This document shows positions 1 through 6,167 of a stretch of DNA of 6,833 nucleotides, in pieces. The translations under genes were made by a program, and so were the position numbers. The DNA lies in contig JALXER010000125.1 of NCBI GenBank assembly GCA_027069385.1, positions 1 to 6,833 on the forward strand. The letters are read 5' to 3'. Positions within the stretch are counted from its first letter, which is position 1. Each line of letters begins with the position of its first letter. The notes below the pieces were generated by a model. That model worked only from the letters and a program-made list of their open reading frames with translations, was not told the origin of the DNA and searched no databases. This stretch comes from Paracoccaceae bacterium. GTDB lineage: Bacteria; Pseudomonadota; Alphaproteobacteria; Rhodobacterales; Rhodobacteraceae.

Positions 1-250
1 TGCGTTCGGGGAGTTCGGGCGCGAATTCGATCGCGCCGTTCTTAAGCGAGCCCAGCGGAAGGGTCGCCACCGCGCTCGCCCCGCGAAATTCGCCCCGGTC
101 CGTAAACGCGCGCACGCCCGAAGCATCGACTTGGCCCACCGCGTCCCACAGCCCCTGCCGCAGCGCAACCGAGGTCGCGTTGACCGGCGGATTATCCAGC
201 GTTACCCATGCGATATCCCCTTTGGTTTCAACCGTTACGATCTGGCCCAT
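1..250 (-). CDS. Partial chimeric ORF: enoyl-CoA hydratase (crotonase/FadJ-type) N-terminus joined to amine-oxidase-like sequence
   Basis: The gene starts at an ATG (complement of 248-250) preceded by a strong GGAGGGG ribosome site at 253-259. It stays open for 83 codons and leaves the window at base 1. Residues 1 to about 45 (MGQIVTVETKGDIAWVTLDN, then PPVNA and a VALRQGLWDAV-like helix) match the start of the crotonase fold in FadJ-type beta-oxidation enzymes, where NPPVNA is a hallmark. A crotonase would next show a VVL..AG..F.AGAD oxyanion-hole stretch, and this is absent from all three frames. Residues 46-83 instead read VRAFTDRGEFRG, then ATLPLGSLKNGAIEF and APELPE. That is the pattern of FAD-dependent flavin/polyamine oxidases (T..G.F.A..VIVT.PLGVLK.G.I.F.P.LPE). 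If continuous, the product has neither a full crotonase site nor a Rossmann GxGxxG. It could be a deletion relic, a real fusion or an assembly join. The start is secure; the product name is not. Confidence 0.7.
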   Translation of the reverse strand, partial: MGQIVTVETKGDIAWVTLDNPPVNATSVALRQGLWDAVGQVDASGVRAFTDRGEFRGASAVATLPLGSLKNGAIEFAPELPER

Positions 251-268
251 GTCCCCTCCGAACTATCT

Positions 269-294
269 TTGATCAATATATTGACCAAGCGGTC
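269..294. promoter_or_regulatory. Overlapping palindromes in the divergent promoter, probable TetR-family (PaaR-like) operator
   Basis: Bases 269-288 read TTGATCAATATATTGACCAA, a 20-bp palindrome with a single mismatched pair. A second palindrome, GACC-AAGC-GGTC, occupies 283-294 and continues into GGTCGGTT. GGTCGGT-type half sites are common in operators of TetR-family regulators of acyl-CoA and aromatic catabolism. The site lies between two divergent genes, and a TetR regulator is encoded at the end of the right-hand operon. Autoregulation through this site is therefore the simplest reading. It is inferred, not shown. Confidence 0.55.
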
Positions 295-310
295 GGTTTA
301 TGCAAATACT
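281..310 (+). promoter_or_regulatory. Possible promoter of the paaI-paaK-tetR operon
   Basis: TTGACC at 281-286 resembles a -35 element. With an 18-bp spacer it is followed by AATACT (305-310), matching the -10 consensus at four of six positions. The -35 lies inside the palindromes at 269-294, so a bound repressor would block polymerase. On the other strand, TTGGTC (288-283) and GATAGT (267-262), 15 bp apart, could serve the divergent gene. Both are eye-fitted matches. Confidence 0.35.
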
Positions 311-331
311 TTCTGCAACAAAGGGGGCGGC

Positions 332-781
332 GTGGAAAAACAGCCGATATCAGCGCAACAGCGGGCCGAGCGCTCGGCGGCGGTCATGTGGGAAAACGAC
401 AATGCGGGGCGTTGGTTCGGCATGGTGCTCGAACAGGTCGGCCCGGGCACGGCGCGGGTGTCGATGCGCGTTCAACCCCACCATACCAACGGCCATGATA
501 CCTGCCATGGTGGCGTGACCTTTGCGCTGGCTGATGCCGCCTTTGCGCTGGCCTGCAACAGCTATAACCGGGTGGCGGTGGCGCAGCATAACTCTATCAC
601 CTATCTGGCGCCCGCCTATGCGGGGGATGTCCTGACGGCTAGGGCAATTGAACGCAGTACCGCAGGGCGATCGGGGCTTTACGATATACGCATTACCCGC
701 GATGATGGCAGCATCATTGCCGAATTTCGCGGTGGGTCGCGCCTGATCCGCGGCCAGCACTTTGACGAGGAAGAAACATGA
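332..781 (+). CDS. paaI: Hotdog-fold acyl-CoA thioesterase PaaI (hydroxyphenylacetyl-CoA type)
   Basis: This 149-aa protein has the single hotdog domain of PaaI, which hydrolyses (hydroxy)phenylacetyl-CoA and related dead-end thioesters in the cytoplasm and so frees trapped CoA. The signature is clear: TCHGG at residues 57-61 followed by FALADAAFALACNS (64-77). D68 sits where the catalytic aspartate of E. coli PaaI lies (the LADTAFA motif). The later FRG.S.R segment near the C-terminus also matches the family. The reading frame is open from base 131, but the upstream part would run through the divergent gene and promoter. GTG at 332 follows AAAGGGGG (320-327) and places 18 residues before the conserved MWEND motif, close to the E. 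coli protein. The stop codon overlaps the paaK start (ATGA, 778-781), indicating translational coupling. Confidence 0.9.
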   Translation: MEKQPISAQQRAERSAAVMWENDNAGRWFGMVLEQVGPGTARVSMRVQPHHTNGHDTCHGGVTFALADAAFALACNSYNRVAVAQHNSITYLAPAYAGDVLTARAIERSTAGRSGLYDIRITRDDGSIIAEFRGGSRLIRGQHFDEEET

Positions 782-2082
782 TAGACCTGACACCGGATCG
801 CGCCACCCTTGACCCCATCGAGATCGCCTCGCGCGATGAAATTGCCGCGTTGCAGTTGAAACGTATGAAATGGTCGCTGGCGCATGCCTATAAGAACGTG
901 CCGTTCTATCGGACCGGTTTTGATGCGGCGGGGGTGCACCCTGACGATCTGAAATCGCTTTCGGACCTTGCCAGGTTTCCCTTTACAGTCAAGCAGGATC
1001 TTCGCGACAACTATCCCTTTGGCATGTTCGCGGTCCCGCGCGAGGAGATCTCGCGCCTGCATGCCTCGTCGGGAACCACGGGGCAGCCAACGGTTGTAGG
1101 CTATACCCGCGGTGATATCGACACCTGGTCGAACGTGGTTGCGCGCAGCCTGCGCGCCAGTGGCACCAGGCCCGGTGATATCGTGCATATTGCCTATGGC
1201 TATGGCCTGTTCACCGGCGGGCTGGGCGCGCATTACGGGGCCGAAAAGCTGGGCTGCACCGTGGTGCCGGTCTCGGGCGGGATGACGCCGCGACAGGTCC
1301 AGCTGATCGAGGATTTCGGCGCCAGCACCATCATGGTGACCCCTTCCTATATGTTGTCGATCCTTGACGAATACCGCGCGCAGGGCCGCGACCCGCGCAA
1401 AAGCCCGCTGAAAGTGGGCGTGTTCGGGGCCGAACCCTGGACCAACGCCATGCGCGCCGAGGTCGAGGAGGCCTTCGACATGCACGCGGTCGATATTTAC
1501 GGCCTGTCCGAGGTCATCGGCCCGGGCGTAGCAAACGAATGCGTTGAAACCAAAGACGGCCTGCACATCTGGGAGGACCATTTCTATCCTGAGATCATCA
1601 ACCCCGAAACCGGCGCGGTAGTCGAGGACGGACAGGAAGGCGAGCTGGTTTTCACCACCCTGACCAAAGAAGGCTTTCCGATCATCCGTTATCGCACCCG
1701 CGACCTGACCCGTCTGTTGCCGGGCACGGCGCGCTCCATGCGGCGCATGGAAAAGATCACCGGCCGTTCCGACGATATGATCATCCTGCGCGGGGTCAAC
1801 GTGTTCCCCACCCAGATCGAGGAGCAAATTCTGGCGGTGCCCGAGCTTGGCCCGCATTTCCAGATCGAACTGGTGCGCGCCGGCCGCATGGACCAGATGA
1901 TCGTGCATGTCGAGGCGGCTTCTGGCGTGCAAGACACCGAATCCGCCGCCGCAACGCTGGCGCACAAGATCAAGTCGATTGTCGGGGTCAGCTCCAAAAT
2001 CGATGTGCAGGGCCATGGCGAGGTTGCGCGCTCCGAAGGCAAGGCGGTGCGCGTGGTCGATAACCGCCCGAAGGGTGAATAG
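778..2082 (+). CDS. paaK: Phenylacetate-CoA ligase
   Basis: PaaK activates phenylacetate with ATP and CoA to phenylacetyl-CoA, the entry step of aerobic hybrid phenylacetate degradation. The 434-aa length is normal for the family. It is a member of the adenylate-forming superfamily: SSGTTGQP at residues 97-104 is the phosphate-binding loop, YGLSE at 241-245 is the adenylate-binding A5 motif, and DDMIILRGVNVFPTQIEE (from 332) is the PaaK-type hinge region with R338 and N341. The C-terminal domain ends with SEGKAVRVVDNRP, where K422 is at the expected catalytic lysine position. The gene overlaps paaI by four bases and its stop abuts the next start, so the three genes read as one operon. The epoxidase (paaABCDE), paaG and paaZ genes are not in this window. 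Phenylacetate is inferred as substrate from family and context; a related aryl acid is possible. Confidence 0.95.
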   Translation: MIDLTPDRATLDPIEIASRDEIAALQLKRMKWSLAHAYKNVPFYRTGFDAAGVHPDDLKSLSDLARFPFTVKQDLRDNYPFGMFAVPREEISRLHASSGTTGQPTVVGYTRGDIDTWSNVVARSLRASGTRPGDIVHIAYGYGLFTGGLGAHYGAEKLGCTVVPVSGGMTPRQVQLIEDFGASTIMVTPSYMLSILDEYRAQGRDPRKSPLKVGVFGAEPWTNAMRAEVEEAFDMHAVDIYGLSEVIGPGVANECVETKDGLHIWEDHFYPEIINPETGAVVEDGQEGELVFTTLTKEGFPIIRYRTRDLTRLLPGTARSMRRMEKITGRSDDMIILRGVNVFPTQIEEQILAVPELGPHFQIELVRAGRMDQMIVHVEAASGVQDTESAAATLAHKIKSIVGVSSKIDVQGHGEVARSEGKAVRVVDNRPKGE

Positions 2083-2682
2083 ATGGCCCGTACCATCGCC
2101 AAGGATTACGAGCAAAAGCGCGAGGCCATTCGTGCCACCGCCGCCAATGTGTTCGCCACCGAGGGGTTCGACCGCGCCTCTATGACCCTGCTGGCGGCGC
2201 GATGCGGTATTTCCAAGGCCTCTATCTATCATTATTTCGACAGCAAAGAGGCGTTGTTGTTCGATATCCTGAATGCGCATCTGACCGCGTTGCGCGATCG
2301 GGTGCTGGGGTTGACCGATCAGGGCGAGGGCGCCGAAAGCTTTGTGCGTGCTGTTATCACCGAGATATTGCTGGCCTATCAGGGGGCCGATGACGAACAT
2401 CGGGTGCTGACCAACCTGACCGGCGCGCTCAGCCCCGAGCAAAAGACGGTGTTGTCGGGGTTGCAACGCGAATTGATCCAGTTTGTCTCGACCGCCATTG
2501 CCGCGCAATCGCCCGGGCTTGCCAAGACGCCCAAGAAGCTGCACGAAACAACGATGGCGCTGTTCGGGATGTTGAACTGGTACTATATGTGGAACCGTTC
2601 CAGCGAAACGCAGGCACGACTGGATTACGCGCGATTGGTGGCGGACCTGTTTCTGAACGGGGTCGGCGGACCGTGTGAATAG
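2083..2682 (+). CDS. TetR/AcrR-family transcriptional regulator, PaaR-like
   Basis: A 199-aa TetR-family repressor. The N-terminal DNA-binding domain covers about residues 10-60: a first helix with AIRATAANVFATEGFDRASM, then the helix-turn-helix LLAARCGISKASIYHYFDSK (36-55), which is nearly canonical for the family. The remaining all-helical part is the ligand-binding and dimerisation domain and carries no obvious catalytic motif. The ATG follows the paaK TAG with no gap, and a GAAGGGTGA ribosome site lies in the last paaK codons, so it is co-transcribed and probably coupled. In related bacteria TetR regulators next to paaK (PaaR) repress paa genes and are released by phenylacetyl-CoA; that role is inferred here from position. 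The likely operator is the palindrome pair at 269-294. Confidence 0.9.
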   Translation: MARTIAKDYEQKREAIRATAANVFATEGFDRASMTLLAARCGISKASIYHYFDSKEALLFDILNAHLTALRDRVLGLTDQGEGAESFVRAVITEILLAYQGADDEHRVLTNLTGALSPEQKTVLSGLQRELIQFVSTAIAAQSPGLAKTPKKLHETTMALFGMLNWYYMWNRSSETQARLDYARLVADLFLNGVGGPCE

Positions 2683-2684
2683 AT

Positions 2685-2773
2685 GTGATGGTTTGTGGGG
2701 GCGGTGCGTGGAGGACCACGCACCCTACGGGATTGCGCGTGGCGTTTTATGGTTGGGGTGATGGTTTGCGGGG
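2685..2773 (+). repeat. Pair of 16-nt direct repeats flanking a palindrome
   Basis: GTGATGGTTTGTGGGG at 2685-2700 recurs as GTGATGGTTTGCGGGG at 2758-2773, with one mismatch. The 57 bp between them contain the hairpin at 2703-2724. The arrangement resembles a small REP-type or miniature element, or a local duplication. No transposase is nearby. Confidence 0.6.
2703..2724 (+). terminator. Strong 9-bp hairpin after the paa operon, REP-like or terminator-like
   Basis: The arms GGTGCGTGG (2703-2711) and CCACGCACC (2716-2724) pair perfectly around a 4-nt loop, AGGA. It begins 20 bp after the regulator's stop codon, a position suited to ending or stabilising the paa transcript. No T-tract follows (CTACGGGATTG), so it is not a standard intrinsic terminator. 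The GGTGCGT...ACGCACCCTAC layout resembles palindromic intergenic repeats found in many bacterial genomes, so it may instead be one copy of a dispersed repeat. Confidence 0.5.
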
Positions 2774-2795
2774 TGTGACATATTGTGCGGGTTCC

Positions 2796-2825
2796 TTGAC
2801 TTTGACTGCCCTCTGCCCACATAGC
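2796..2825 (+). promoter_or_regulatory. Possible promoter for the small ORF and the yajC-secDF cluster
   Basis: TTGACT at 2796-2801 matches five of six bases of the -35 consensus. CATAGC (2820-2825) is a weak -10 at 18-bp spacing. A second overlapping TTGACT occupies 2802-2807. This is the only good -35 between the hairpin at 2703-2724 and the 76-aa gene. The -10 assignment is uncertain. Confidence 0.35.
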
Positions 2826-2855
2826 GCGGGCAAACAGCGCCAAAGGGGCCTCGCC

Positions 2856-3086
2856 ATGAAATTTCTCGATTCACTTCCTGTAACGACTCTGGTCATGATG
2901 TCGTTGCTGCTGGGCCTTGCGCCCTTTGTGCCGCAACCGCATGTGGTGGAAAAGCTGCAGATGCTGGCCGATGGCACGCTTAGCCGGGGCATCGACATTT
3001 TCGACCTGTTGATGCACGGGACTCCGTGGTTATTGCTGATTGCCAAGCTGGTGCGCATGATGCAACTGACTATTCAAAGCAAATAG
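2856..3086 (+). CDS. Small hydrophobic membrane protein of unknown function
   Basis: A 76-aa protein starting at ATG 2856 with a good ribosome site (AAAGGGG, 2842-2848). The frame is open further upstream, but that part would run through the hairpin and repeats and has no ribosome site. Residues about 7-24 (LPVTTLVMMSLLLGLAPF) form one membrane segment and about 57-68 (PWLLLIAKLVRM) a weaker second one. Between them is a polar stretch, PHVVEKLQMLADGTLSRGID, followed by IFDLLMHG. No catalytic or metal motif is visible. I recall similar short proteins in marine alphaproteobacteria, sometimes labelled 'RND transporter' in databases, but nothing in 76 residues supports transport. It lies 77 bp before yajC on the same strand, so co-expression with the Sec genes is possible but unproven. 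Confidence 0.75.
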   Translation: MKFLDSLPVTTLVMMSLLLGLAPFVPQPHVVEKLQMLADGTLSRGIDIFDLLMHGTPWLLLIAKLVRMMQLTIQSK

Positions 3087-3112
3087 TGCCACCCGGCCTT
3101 GCCAATCCGGTC

Positions 3113-3153
3113 TTTGGTGATTAGGTTCCGCGCAGCGAATTCAACACACCAAA
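3113..3153 (+). promoter_or_regulatory. Inverted repeat reaching into the yajC ribosome-binding site
   Basis: TTTGGTG (3113-3119) is complementary to CACCAAA (3147-3153), with a 27-nt loop. The right arm overlaps the first As of the yajC ribosome site AAAGGGG (3151-3157). A stem here could partly mask translation initiation. The loop is long and the stem short, so it may be chance. Confidence 0.25.
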
Positions 3154-3163
3154 GGGGTAATCC

Positions 3164-3493
3164 ATGTTTGTATCACCAGCCTATGCACAGGCAGCAGGGG
3201 GCGGCGGTCTGGCCGGTGGGCTTGGCGGCATTGTGCCCATCATTCTGATTTTCGGGATCATGTACTTTCTGATGATCCGTCCGCAGCAGAAAAAGATGAA
3301 AGAACACAAAGAGATGGTCGCGGCCCTGCGTCGGGGCGATCAGGTTGTGACCCAGGGCGGCATTATCGGCAAGGTGACCAAGGTCAAGGATGATACGAAC
3401 GAGATCGAGGTGGAAATCGCCCCGGGGGTGAAAATCCACGTCATTCGCGGCACCATTACCACGGTCCTGAACAAAACCGAACCCGGCGCGTAA
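3164..3493 (+). CDS. yajC: Preprotein translocase subunit YajC
   Basis: YajC is the small inner-membrane partner of SecDF in the holotranslocon that assists export through SecYEG. The 109-aa length is typical. The protein has a short N-terminal AYAQAAGG-type stretch common in alphaproteobacterial YajC, a glycine-rich segment (12-22), and one membrane helix at about 23-38 (VPIILIFGIMYFLMIRP). The family hallmark RPQQKKMKEH (39-48) follows. The cytoplasmic domain contains LRRGDQVVTQGGIIGKV, the conserved GD.V.T.GGI.G.V signature. ATG 3164 is preceded by AAAGGGG (3151-3157). The gene lies 33 bp before secD, the usual yajC-secD-secF order, and is probably co-transcribed with it. Confidence 0.96.
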   Translation: MFVSPAYAQAAGGGGLAGGLGGIVPIILIFGIMYFLMIRPQQKKMKEHKEMVAALRRGDQVVTQGGIIGKVTKVKDDTNEIEVEIAPGVKIHVIRGTITTVLNKTEPGA

Positions 3494-3526
3494 TCGCGGC
3501 CCTGTTATCCTGTCGAAAGTCCAGCC

Positions 3527-5191
3527 ATGTTAAATTTTCCGATCTGGAAAAAACTGCTTATCCTGTTGCCCTGTCTTTTGGGCATGTGGTTTGCGCTTCC
3601 CAACCTGTTTTATACCACGGTAGACAAGCATAATGTTGCGCTGACCGAGATCGGGCAGGGCAAGCCGATGACCCCCGAGCGTCAGGCCGCGATTGATGCA
3701 TGGCCCGATTATTTGCCCTCGAATATCGTAAATCTGGGGCTGGATCTGCGCGGTGGTGCGCATGTGCTGGTAGAGGTGCAGGTCGAGCAGGTGTATCAGG
3801 ACCGGCTGGACAGCCTGTGGCCCGAGGTGCGCAACATCCTGCGCGAGCAGCGCGATACGGTCGGCTCGGTGCGTCGGCAAGACACGGAAGCGACCGAATT
3901 GCGGGTGCGGATCGGCAACCCCGAGGCCATGCAGGCGGCAATCGATGCGGTCAACACCCTGACCCGTCCGGTGATTTCACTGACCGGAGCCGGTTCGCGG
4001 GATTACGAGGTGGTGGCCGATGGTGACATGCTGGTGATTACCCTTTCCGAGGCCGAAAAGGTGGCAACCGATGACCGCACCATGTTGCAAAGTCTTGAAA
4101 TTGTTCGTCGTCGCGTCGACGAAACCGGCACCCGCGAACCGACCATCCAGCGGCAGGGGGCCGATCGGATACTGATTCAGGTGCCCGGTCTTGGCTCGGC
4201 CGAGGAGTTGTTGCAGATCATCGGTAAAACCGCCAAGCTGACCTTTCACGGGGTGGTAACCCAGACCAACAACCCCGACACCAACCCCGGTGTGGGCAAT
4301 ATTCTGGTGCCTTCGGCCGAAGATGGCGGCGGGTATTATGTGTTGGAACGTGCCGTTGTGGTGGGCGGTGACATGCTGGTGGATTCACAACCCAGCTTTG
4401 ACAACCAAAGCCGCCCCGCCGTGACCTTCCGGTTTAACCCGACCGGCGCGCGGCTGTTCGGGGCCTATACCGCCACCCATATCAACGAACCCTTTGCGAT
4501 CGTGCTGGATAACGAGGTGATCTCGGCACCGGTTATCCGGGCGCATATCCCGGGTGGTTCGGGGATTATCTCGGGCAGTTTTACCGTCGAGGAAAGCACA
4601 CGGCTGGCCATTTTGCTGCGCGCCGGTGCGCTGCCTGCCGAAATCAAGGTGTTGGAGCGCCGCACCATCGGCCCCGAACTGGGGCAGGACAGCATTAACG
4701 CGGGCAAGCTGGCTGCGATGGTTGCCTTTGCGGCGGTGCTGGTGTTCATGTTCCTGTCTTACGGGCTGTTCGGTATTTTCGCCAATATTGCACTATTGTT
4801 CAATATTGTACTGATGTTTGCGCTGCTTAGTGTGGTCGGGGCCACCCTGACCCTGCCCGGGATTGCCGGGATCGTGCTGACGCTGGGCATGGCCGTAGAT
4901 GCCAATGTGCTGATATTTGAACGTATCCGCGAGGAACTGAAACGGGCCAAGGGTCCGGCCCGCTCGATCGAGCTGGGCTATGAAAAGGCGTTCTCGGCAA
5001 TTATCGATGCCAACGTCACCACGCTGATTGCGGCGGTGATCCTGTTCATGATGGGCTCGGGGCCGGTCAAGGGGTTTGCGGTGACGCTGGGCTTTGGTAT
5101 CGTGACCTCGGTATTTACCGCGATCTGGCTGACCCGCCTGATGGTGGCGGGGTGGTTGCATATGCGCAACCCCAAAGAAATCGAAGTGTGA
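3527..5191 (+). CDS. secD: Protein translocase subunit SecD
   Basis: SecD is the larger half of the RND-like SecDF pump, which uses the proton gradient to pull exported proteins through SecYEG into the periplasm. The 554 residues give a first membrane helix at about 8-27, then the conserved LDLRGGAHVLVEV (72-84) opening the periplasmic P1 domain. The C-terminal helices fall near 395-412, 415-436, 440-463, 497-511 and 515-538. The proton-path motif GMAVDANVLIFERIREE carries D458, equivalent to E. coli D519, and IIDANVTTLIAA carries D494. It is shorter than the 615-aa E. coli protein because of a smaller periplasmic region, as in other alphaproteobacteria. The start has only a weak ribosome site (GAAAG, 3515-3519), suggesting some dependence on translation of yajC 33 bp upstream. 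No damage is visible. Confidence 0.97.
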   Translation: MLNFPIWKKLLILLPCLLGMWFALPNLFYTTVDKHNVALTEIGQGKPMTPERQAAIDAWPDYLPSNIVNLGLDLRGGAHVLVEVQVEQVYQDRLDSLWPEVRNILREQRDTVGSVRRQDTEATELRVRIGNPEAMQAAIDAVNTLTRPVISLTGAGSRDYEVVADGDMLVITLSEAEKVATDDRTMLQSLEIVRRRVDETGTREPTIQRQGADRILIQVPGLGSAEELLQIIGKTAKLTFHGVVTQTNNPDTNPGVGNILVPSAEDGGGYYVLERAVVVGGDMLVDSQPSFDNQSRPAVTFRFNPTGARLFGAYTATHINEPFAIVLDNEVISAPVIRAHIPGGSGIISGSFTVEESTRLAILLRAGALPAEIKVLERRTIGPELGQDSINAGKLAAMVAFAAVLVFMFLSYGLFGIFANIALLFNIVLMFALLSVVGATLTLPGIAGIVLTLGMAVDANVLIFERIREELKRAKGPARSIELGYEKAFSAIIDANVTTLIAAVILFMMGSGPVKGFAVTLGFGIVTSVFTAIWLTRLMVAGWLHMRNPKEIEV

Positions 5192-5201
5192 GGGCAAGAA
5201 C

Positions 5202-6167
5202 ATGCGTTTGAAACTGGTTCCCGAAGATACAAAGATCGATTTCTTCAAGCTGACCAAATTCACCGTTGGCCTGTCGGCGATTGCCGCGCTGGCCTCGGTG
5301 ATCCTGTTCTTTACCATGGGGCTGAATTACGGGATCGACTTTCGCGGTGGCTCGCTGATCCGCACCGATACGCCCGAACCGGTGGCGGTGGCGCAGTATC
5401 GCTCGGTGCTGTCCGAACTTGGGATCGGCGACTTTTCGGTGACCGAGATCCACGACATTTCCGCGCCCGAAAAAAACTCGGTGCTGGTGCGTATCGAACA
5501 GCAGGGCGATGACCCCGAAACCCAGAACGATATGATCACCATGGTCAAAGAGGCCCTGTCTTTTGCCATTGACGGGATCGTTTACGAGCAAACCGACAGC
5601 GTCGGGGCCAAGGTCTCGGGCGAGTTGATTCAGGCCGGTATTCTGGCGGTGGTGCTGGCGGTGCTGGCGGTGCTGTTCTATATCTGGCTGCGGTTCGAAT
5701 GGCAGTTCAGCCTTGGCGCGGTGATCGCGCTGATCCATGACGTGTTTCTGACCATCGGGGTGTTTTCGCTGGTCGGGCTGGAATTCAACCTGTCGATCAT
5801 CGCGGCGATCCTGACCATCGTGGGCTATTCGCTGAACGATACGGTGGTGGTGTTTGACCGCGTGCGGGAAAACCTGCGGCGCTATAAAACCACCGAGTTG
5901 AAAGACGTGCTGAACATGTCGATCAACGAAACCCTGTCGCGCACGGTGATGACCTCGGTCACCACGCTGATCGCGCTGGTGGCGCTTTATGTGCTGGGCG
6001 GTGACGTTATTCGCGGCTTTACCTTCGCGATGATCTGGGGCGTTATCGTCGGGACTTATTCGTCGGTATTTGTGGCCTCGGCGGTGCTGTTGCGCCTCGG
6101 GGTAAAACGGGACTGGGACAAGGACGAAAGCAGCGCCGGAACCCAGTTTGCCAACATTGACGCCTGA
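5202..6167 (+). CDS. secF: Protein translocase subunit SecF
   Basis: SecF forms the second half of the SecDF proton-driven export motor in the inner membrane. The 321-aa length nearly equals that of the E. coli protein (323). The first membrane helix covers about 18-40, followed by the family motif GIDFRGGSLI (44-53). The periplasmic P4-type domain ends near residue 135. Helices of the C-terminal bundle follow from about 145, including the motif GYSLNDTVVVFDRVRENLR, with N212 and D213 at the proton-relay position (D213 in E. coli). ATG 5202 follows secD by 10 bp with GAGGGCAAG between them. The last 20 bp appear to overlap the start of the next gene. A short hydrophilic tail (KRDWDKDESSAG...) ends the protein. 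Confidence 0.97.
   Translation: MRLKLVPEDTKIDFFKLTKFTVGLSAIAALASVILFFTMGLNYGIDFRGGSLIRTDTPEPVAVAQYRSVLSELGIGDFSVTEIHDISAPEKNSVLVRIEQQGDDPETQNDMITMVKEALSFAIDGIVYEQTDSVGAKVSGELIQAGILAVVLAVLAVLFYIWLRFEWQFSLGAVIALIHDVFLTIGVFSLVGLEFNLSIIAAILTIVGYSLNDTVVVFDRVRENLRRYKTTELKDVLNMSINETLSRTVMTSVTTLIALVALYVLGGDVIRGFTFAMIWGVIVGTYSSVFVASAVLLRLGVKRDWDKDESSAGTQFANIDA

Noticed and set aside
131..331. Upstream extension of the paaI frame
   Set aside because: It would overlap the divergent gene and the promoter palindromes, and has no ribosome site. PaaI homologues start close to the MWEND motif, and GTG 332 has AAAGGGGG upstream.
679..2544. A 621-codon open frame on the minus strand opposite paaK and the regulator gene
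   Set aside because: Its translation is rich in His, Gly, Arg and Gln with no recognisable domain. It mirrors strongly supported genes on the other strand, a usual artefact of GC-rich third codon positions.
2685..2855. Upstream extension of the 76-aa frame to ATG 2685
   Set aside because: The added residues are encoded by the repeat and hairpin DNA, look random, and lack a ribosome site, whereas ATG 2856 has AAAGGGG.
3494..3526. Possible arrest-peptide or leader ORF controlling secDF
   Set aside because: Only 33 bp separate yajC and secD, and no start codon with a ribosome site or arrest-like sequence is present.
5643..5672. Short repeats of CTGGCGGTG in secF
   Set aside because: They encode an LAV-rich membrane helix; codon bias together with the repeating Leu-Ala-Val explains the DNA repetition.
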